Shown one piece after another: positions 59,685-64,000 of a stretch of DNA of 64,000 nt (position 1 is its first letter; each line of letters opens with the position of its first letter). Below the pieces are notes generated by a model. The model worked only from the letters and a program-made list of their open reading frames with translations, was not told the DNA's origin and did not search any database. The position numbers were made by a program, and so were the translations under genes. This DNA comes from Polynucleobacter sp. JS-JIR-II-50 (lineage in GTDB: Bacteria; Pseudomonadota; Gammaproteobacteria; Burkholderiales; Burkholderiaceae). The stretch is taken from positions 1,509,948 to 1,573,947 of the forward strand of contig NZ_CP061307.1 in NCBI RefSeq assembly GCF_018687895.1, written 5' to 3'.

Positions 59685-60914
59685 CTACCCCTCAAGCTCA
59701 CCTTCCCATTTAGAGATAACGGCCGTTGCCAAGCCATTACCCAATACATTAGTTGCTGAACGCGCCATATCCAAGAAGTGATCTACCCCAAGGATCAATA
59801 GGACACCTGCCTCTGGCAGGTTAAATTGGGATAGGGTTGCGGCAATGACCACCAAGGAGGCTCGCGGCACACCTGCTATCCCCTTTGAAGTGATCATTAA
59901 CACCAGTAACATCAAGAGCTGCTGGCTGAGCTCCATCTCAATGCCGTAGACCTGCGCAATAAAGATCGCAGCAAATGTGCAATACATCATTGAGCCATCT
60001 AAGTTAAATGAATATCCCACCGGCAAAACGAAAGAAGCAATTTTATTTTTACAGCCAAAGCGCTCCACTCTTTCTAAGGTCATTGGATAAGCCGCCTCTG
60101 AACTCGCAGTCGTAAATGCAAGTAAGGCAGGTTCACGCAACATCTTCACTAAAGTCCAAGTACGATTTTTTAATACCAAGGAGCTAATCAGAATGATGAC
60201 GATCCATAAGGTGAAAATAGCAGCATAAAAGCTGAGCATGAATTTTCCGTAGGTCATCAATATGCTGACGCCATTTTCAGCAATAACGGAAGAAACTGCC
60301 GAGAAGACTGCGATAGGAGCCATCTTCATCACTGCAGTCGTAATCTTGAGCATGATGTGGGAGAGCATATCCAGATTACGAATGAACTCATCCGCTCTTG
60401 ACCCCATGCCTGCTGCGCCAACCCCAAAGAAAACAGCAAAAACCACAATCTGTAAGATCTCGTTTTTAGCCATCACATCAAAGATGCTGACCGGGAAAAT
60501 ATGCCTTACAAAATCTGGAAAATTAAGGCTCGCTTTATTTAATCCAGTATTGGCTGCGATCTCTGGCAGGGTTAATTCCACGCCAATACCTGGCTGCAAA
60601 ATATTGACCATGACCAAGCCAAGTAATAAAGAAACCAGCGACATAGAAATAAACCAAGAGAAGGTTTTTAAACCCACTCTACCGATAGTCGAGGCATCAC
60701 CCATTTTGGCTATACCAACAACCAATGTGGCAAATACCAAAGGAGCAATGATCATTTTGATCAATCGCAAAAAGACATCCGTCAAGATTGAAATGTAAAG
60801 GACGTACTGATCGGGGAAAGAAGTTCCTGCACCGTATAAGTTGACAAGATAGCCAACCAAGACACCCAAGACCATCGCCCCTAGAATAAAGTGAGTTAGC
60901 TTTTTAGAGTTCAT
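59685..60914 (-). CDS. Dicarboxylate/amino acid:cation symporter (DAACS)
   Basis: 409 residues from the ATG at 60914 (MNSKKLTHFILGAMVLGVLV), the family-like start; the frame is open to 60956. A trimeric glutamate/dicarboxylate transporter-like membrane protein with hairpin motif FTTASSEAAYPMTLERVERF, transport-core GYSFNLDGSMMYCTFAAIF, and LMITSKGIAGVPRASLVVIA. It takes up glutamate, aspartate or C4-dicarboxylates with H+ or Na+. SSEAAYP replaces the more usual SSESALP, which may alter substrate range. Stand-alone. Confidence 0.93.
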   Translation of the reverse strand: MNSKKLTHFILGAMVLGVLVGYLVNLYGAGTSFPDQYVLYISILTDVFLRLIKMIIAPLVFATLVVGIAKMGDASTIGRVGLKTFSWFISMSLVSLLLGLVMVNILQPGIGVELTLPEIAANTGLNKASLNFPDFVRHIFPVSIFDVMAKNEILQIVVFAVFFGVGAAGMGSRADEFIRNLDMLSHIMLKITTAVMKMAPIAVFSAVSSVIAENGVSILMTYGKFMLSFYAAIFTLWIVIILISSLVLKNRTWTLVKMLREPALLAFTTASSEAAYPMTLERVERFGCKNKIASFVLPVGYSFNLDGSMMYCTFAAIFIAQVYGIEMELSQQLLMLLVLMITSKGIAGVPRASLVVIAATLSQFNLPEAGVLLILGVDHFLDMARSATNVLGNGLATAVISKWEGELEG

Positions 60915-61044
60915 GGATGGCCTAATGAATGAGGAGAACAGTAAGATTCTACCCATCTTTAGACCCCTCAGGGTATCAACTTAGAATGAAGAAACCCGTA
61001 TCCGTCGATAATCATCAACTAAACATACTTTAGAGAAAATAAAT

Positions 61045-61710
61045 ATGCTCCCTTGTATTGAATTGGAAACCAGCCCGAATCCTACGGCCGCCGTTATCTG
61101 GTTGCACGGCCTTGGAGCAGACGGCAATGATTTTGTACCCATCATTCCTGAGTTAAAACTATCTGGATGCCCTGGCACTCGCTTTGTATTTCCTAGCGCC
61201 CCAAGCATGCCCGTCACCGTTAATGGTGGCTACGTTATGCCAGCCTGGTATGACATCATTGGCAGAAACCTGATGGATCAGGAAGATGCTGCAGGCATTC
61301 AAAAATCGGCAGCAGCGATTGTTCAGCTAATAGAAAAAGAGGCTGAGCGCGGGATTGCCTATGACAAGATTGTTTTGGCTGGTTTTTCGCAAGGATGCGC
61401 AATGGCCCTGCATATCGGCCTACGTTTTCCACACAAGCTTGCTGGCATCATTGCCCTATCAGGCTACCTACCCTTAGCAATGAGTGCCAATATTGAAAAG
61501 CATACTGCTAATGCCAAGACGCCGATCTTTATGGCACATGGCACTTATGATCCAGTGGTGACTCTTGATCGCGCCCAAGCATCGCATGCCTTACTAGAAC
61601 AAATGGGCTATCCAGTAGATTGGAATGAATACCCCATGGAACACTCCGTTAATCATGAAGAGCTCATGGATATCTCGCGCTTCTTACAAGAAGTATTGGC
61701 GACTAAATAA
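61045..61710 (+). CDS. Carboxylesterase/phospholipase family (EstB-like)
   Basis: 221 residues, alpha/beta hydrolase of the phospholipase/carboxylesterase family: AAVIWLHGLGADGNDFVPII, FVFPSAPSMPVTVNGGYVMP with AWYDIIGR, nucleophile Ser115 in LAGFSQGCAMALH, acid in MAHGTYDPVVTL, and His in MEHSVNHEELMDIS. It hydrolyses short-chain esters. Cytoplasmic. Ends with an eight-base overlap with the convergent TSUP gene. Confidence 0.9.
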   Translation: MLPCIELETSPNPTAAVIWLHGLGADGNDFVPIIPELKLSGCPGTRFVFPSAPSMPVTVNGGYVMPAWYDIIGRNLMDQEDAAGIQKSAAAIVQLIEKEAERGIAYDKIVLAGFSQGCAMALHIGLRFPHKLAGIIALSGYLPLAMSANIEKHTANAKTPIFMAHGTYDPVVTLDRAQASHALLEQMGYPVDWNEYPMEHSVNHEELMDISRFLQEVLATK

Positions 61711-62488
61711 GCCCATCCGAAATTAACTTGATGCTGGCAATCAGTAAAAAGAATCTTACTGTTCGGTAATACCATTTCATTGAGATTCTTTTGGCAAGAT
61801 AAAAGCCAAAGTAGACCCCGACAGGCACACAAGGTAACAAGATGATAGAAGTTGCAAGCTGCTGGAAATTCAGCAGGTTCAAATAGGCATAAGGCCCGAG
61901 CTTGCCAAAATTCATGGCCGTAAAATAGACTCCTAAGGTCGAGGTATAAACCATTGGTAAGAGCTTTTCTCTCAGCATATACACCGTAATCGGTGGCCCA
62001 CCAATATGCGCAACAAAGGAAGTAAATCCAGACGTCAAGCCCATAGCCCGCCCAAGCCAGGGATAGGACTTTGTCTCCTTCGCCTCTATGCGAGACATAG
62101 CAAGATTCTGAATCAAAAAGAGGAGGGTAAAAATACCGATTGAAAGCGTTAATACCTGAGGGGTAATTGCAGTAAAGAAAATCATTCCCAATAAAAGACC
62201 TACTATGGCTGGCGGAATAACAATCTTAAGAATATTCCAGTTCGCATTCTGAATGTATCGACGCAAACCCACTAAATCAATCACAATTAAGAGCGGCAAC
62301 ATAATTGCTAAAGCTTCATTAATTGGAGATTGGCTAGCCATCAAAGGTAGTGAGAGAGTGCCAAGCCCAGCACCAAAACCGCTTTTTGATATACCCAGAA
62401 TGATGACGCTAATGACCGCACAAACAAAAAAAGCAAGTGAATGTGCGTGAAAAGATTGCACCAAGGGGGTAAAGAGTAAATCAAGCAT
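61703..62488 (-). CDS. TSUP (TauE/SafE) family membrane transporter
   Basis: 261 residues, about seven to eight helices: ISVIILGISKSGFGAGLGTL and SLPLMASQSPINEALAIMLP at the N-terminal repeat, then AMGLTSGFTSFVAHIGGPPI in the second repeat. The family exports or imports sulfite, sulfonates or organic anions. Substrate cannot be assigned. Nine bases downstream of the NRAMP gene, so possibly co-transcribed. Confidence 0.88.
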   Translation of the reverse strand: MLDLLFTPLVQSFHAHSLAFFVCAVISVIILGISKSGFGAGLGTLSLPLMASQSPINEALAIMLPLLIVIDLVGLRRYIQNANWNILKIVIPPAIVGLLLGMIFFTAITPQVLTLSIGIFTLLFLIQNLAMSRIEAKETKSYPWLGRAMGLTSGFTSFVAHIGGPPITVYMLREKLLPMVYTSTLGVYFTAMNFGKLGPYAYLNLLNFQQLATSIILLPCVPVGVYFGFYLAKRISMKWYYRTVRFFLLIASIKLISDGLI

Positions 62489-62497
62489 CCAGCGATC

Positions 62498-63775
62498 TTA
62501 CCAAGCTATGAATAAGTAGGCAGCGGCTACAGCCATAAAACCTGTCGCCAGCCATCCCAGAATCCTCATACTCAAAGAGGCGACATGAGCCCCCATCACA
62601 GACTGTTTTGATGACAAAACCATAATGGCCACCATGAGTGGTACAGCGACAATCCCATTAATCACCGCACTCCAAAACAAGGCCTTCATTGGACTAATGG
62701 GTGAGTATTGAATCGCTAGAGCAATCAAGACGCTCAAGGCAATGATGGCGTAAAACTTGCTTGCTTGGGTAGCGCTATCTTCCAGACTAGAGCGCCAGCC
62801 AAATACTTCTGACAAAGCATAGGCAGCCGAACCAGCAAGAACGGGCACACCCATCAGCCCGACGCCCAAGATCCCCAGCGCAAAAAGTAGAAAAGTAAAT
62901 TCTCCGGCAAGAGGTCTCAATGCTGATGCTGCTTGAGCAGCAGTATTGATATCGCGTATGCCTGCAGCATGAAGCGTTACTGCTGTAGCGAGAATAATGC
63001 AGTACGCAGCCACATTGGAGTACAGCATGCCACTCCATGTATCCCAATGAATTCTTCTAAGCTCTGCAGTAACTATCTCAGGATTGTTTTGTTCGAGCAG
63101 GCTTGGTTGCCCACGCAAGTTCATGTCCTCCACTTCCTGGGAGGATTGCCAAAAAAATAAATAGGGGCTGATAGTAGTGCCAAAGATACCAACCACTACT
63201 GCAGCCGAATCTGCACTCCAGGTCAGCTGAGGGAAGAAGGTACTCCAGATCACATCACCCCAAGGAATATGCACCGTAAAAAGGACAGCACCATATGCCA
63301 GTAGGGAAAGTGATAACCACTTCAAAAAGAAAACATAGTGGCGATAAGGAATCAGTATCTGCAAAACCAAAGTCAACAATACAAAGATACCGGTCATGAT
63401 GTGCCAATTAACACCCGTAACTAACTGTGCCACCTCACCCATCGCAGCAATATCTGCAGCGATATTGAGAACATTGGCAATCAACAGCAGCAAAACTAGA
63501 GTAACCAATACAACCGGCGGAAAAGCCAACTTCATATTGGCGGATAAACCACGGCCAGTCACCCTACCGATACGAGCACATAAGACTTGAATTGTCGACA
63601 TCAAAGGATATGCAAATGGCATTGTCCAAAGCATATTCAAACCAAACTGCGCGCCCGCTTGAGAGTAAGTGACGATCCCACTAGGATCATCATCAGCAAC
63701 ACCTGTAACCATACCCGGACCCACTCGGGATAAAGGATGCTGCTTAATGCGGACCCAGATTTCCGAGAGATTCAT
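62498..63775 (-). CDS. NRAMP-family metal transporter
   Basis: 425 residues from the ATG at 63775 (MNLSEIWVRIKQHPLSRVGP), which gives a family-like start; the frame is open to 63859. About eleven helices. The helix-1 signature is GMVTGVADDDPSGIVTYSQA (DPGN-like, here DPSG), and the helix-6 region IFGTTISPYLFFWQSSQEVE replaces the MPH motif seen in Mn/Fe transporters. These changes place it with the NRAMP-related (NRMT/Mg- or Al-type) branch rather than classical MntH. Substrate uncertain. Confidence 0.82.
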   Translation of the reverse strand: MNLSEIWVRIKQHPLSRVGPGMVTGVADDDPSGIVTYSQAGAQFGLNMLWTMPFAYPLMSTIQVLCARIGRVTGRGLSANMKLAFPPVVLVTLVLLLLIANVLNIAADIAAMGEVAQLVTGVNWHIMTGIFVLLTLVLQILIPYRHYVFFLKWLSLSLLAYGAVLFTVHIPWGDVIWSTFFPQLTWSADSAAVVVGIFGTTISPYLFFWQSSQEVEDMNLRGQPSLLEQNNPEIVTAELRRIHWDTWSGMLYSNVAAYCIILATAVTLHAAGIRDINTAAQAASALRPLAGEFTFLLFALGILGVGLMGVPVLAGSAAYALSEVFGWRSSLEDSATQASKFYAIIALSVLIALAIQYSPISPMKALFWSAVINGIVAVPLMVAIMVLSSKQSVMGAHVASLSMRILGWLATGFMAVAAAYLFIAW

Positions 63776-63849
63776 ATGGGTTGCGGTGAAAAGATCATCC
63801 TTTGAGTGTAGTCTGTAATAGATAGCTCGGGAGGATCCGCCCAAAAGAA

Positions 63850-63870
63850 AAGGGCTCATACAGAGCCCTT
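63850..63870 (-). terminator. Hairpin terminator (minus direction)
   Basis: AAGGGCTC (63850-63857) pairs with GAGCCCTT (63863-63870) around five bases; on the minus strand TTCTTTT follows. It ends the transcript of the gene entering from the right edge. Confidence 0.75.
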
Positions 63871-63889
63871 ATGCTGATTGCTCTCACTC

Positions 63890-64000
63890 TCAAAGTTTCT
63901 TGCTGAAACTATATTGAGCAAATGCTTGCTCAGCCACATTAAACCACTGCGCTTCCATGTTTCTAAATGCACGATAGTCCTCAAAAATCTTTTTAAATTG
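63890..64000 (-). CDS. C-terminal fragment of a protein, start beyond window
   Basis: The minus strand is open from the window edge for 36 codons, ending AEQAFAQYSFSKKL and TGA at 63890. The preceding residues are QFKKIFEDYRAFRNMEAQWF. The helical C-terminus would suit a periplasmic substrate-binding protein such as a TRAP-type DctP protein, but this is only an impression. A perfect hairpin terminator follows. Confidence 0.5.
   Translation of the reverse strand, partial: QFKKIFEDYRAFRNMEAQWFNVAEQAFAQYSFSKKL

Noticed and set aside
60262..60798. 178-codon open frame antisense to the DAACS symporter gene
   Set aside because: A shadow frame of a well-conserved membrane protein gene; composition mirrors the codons of the opposite strand and no ribosome site is seen.
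1..64000. CRISPR arrays, insertion sequences, prophage genes and rRNA
   Set aside because: No regularly spaced repeat array, transposase, integrase, phage structural protein or rRNA sequence was recognised on either strand.

Overview
The window looks like a chromosome segment of a free-living betaproteobacterium of the Burkholderiaceae, most like Polynucleobacter or a close relative. The basis is gene content and protein style (MsbA/LPS glycosyltransferases next to dnaE, the gluQRS, queG/tsaE and AMIN-type amidase neighbourhoods, several branched-chain-type ABC importers, UrtABCDE plus urease), a moderate AT-leaning base composition judged by eye, and very tight gene packing. The species assignment is inference; no rRNA gene is present.

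Layout. 1-4228: 5' part of msbA (runs off the left edge) and, divergently, three overlapping LPS glycosyltransferase genes. 4243-10698: dnaE, gluQRS, rhlE and a GlcG/HbpS-like protein. 10844-16005: a divergent glyoxylate/2-hydroxyacid unit (class V aminotransferase versus a GntR regulator plus a 1025-residue FAD/Fe-S dehydrogenase) with two identical TTTGTATACAAA operators between them. 16036-20249: azlCD, queG, tsaE and amiC. 20336-20411: an intact tRNA-Lys(TTT) gene.

20412-34351: accessory region. The 3' part of the tRNA-Lys gene is repeated twice downstream (21381-21419, perfect 39 nt; 34316-34351, 35/36 nt), bounding first a ~1 kb toxin-antitoxin-like segment and then a ~12.9 kb segment that holds a complete urea uptake and urease system (urtABCDE-ureDA-ureJ-ureBCEFG) plus an uncharacterised secreted beta-rich protein. 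No integrase gene is visible. This reads as a genomic island, or two tandem islands, at tRNA-Lys.

34530-45744: a ModA-like binding protein, a Tat-exported amidohydrolase, a second branched-chain-type ABC importer with an alpha/beta hydrolase, and divergently a GntR regulator with an aldehyde dehydrogenase, an alpha/beta-fold protein that has lost its nucleophile serine, and a zeta-class-like GST. 45724-51046: small secreted proteins, an ArsR-like regulator, a LuxR-type response regulator, a hybrid kinase and an outer-membrane protein. Their intergenic regions share a repeated 18-bp dyad (CTA-N3-CT-N2-AG-N3-TAG), twice next to FNR-type boxes, which suggests an undescribed oxygen-linked local regulon. 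51057-54671: VOC protein, HMG-CoA-lyase-like enzyme, CoA-transferase, GST and a Gly-rich secreted protein. 54782-56779: an Fe-S photolyase flanked by its DUF2256 and TIGR03643 partners. 56821-64000: HNH protein, a BON-domain lipoprotein with an apparent frameshift in a T7 run, transglutaminase-like protein, small hypotheticals, and transporters (DAACS, TSUP, NRAMP) with a carboxylesterase. A gene fragment runs off the right edge.
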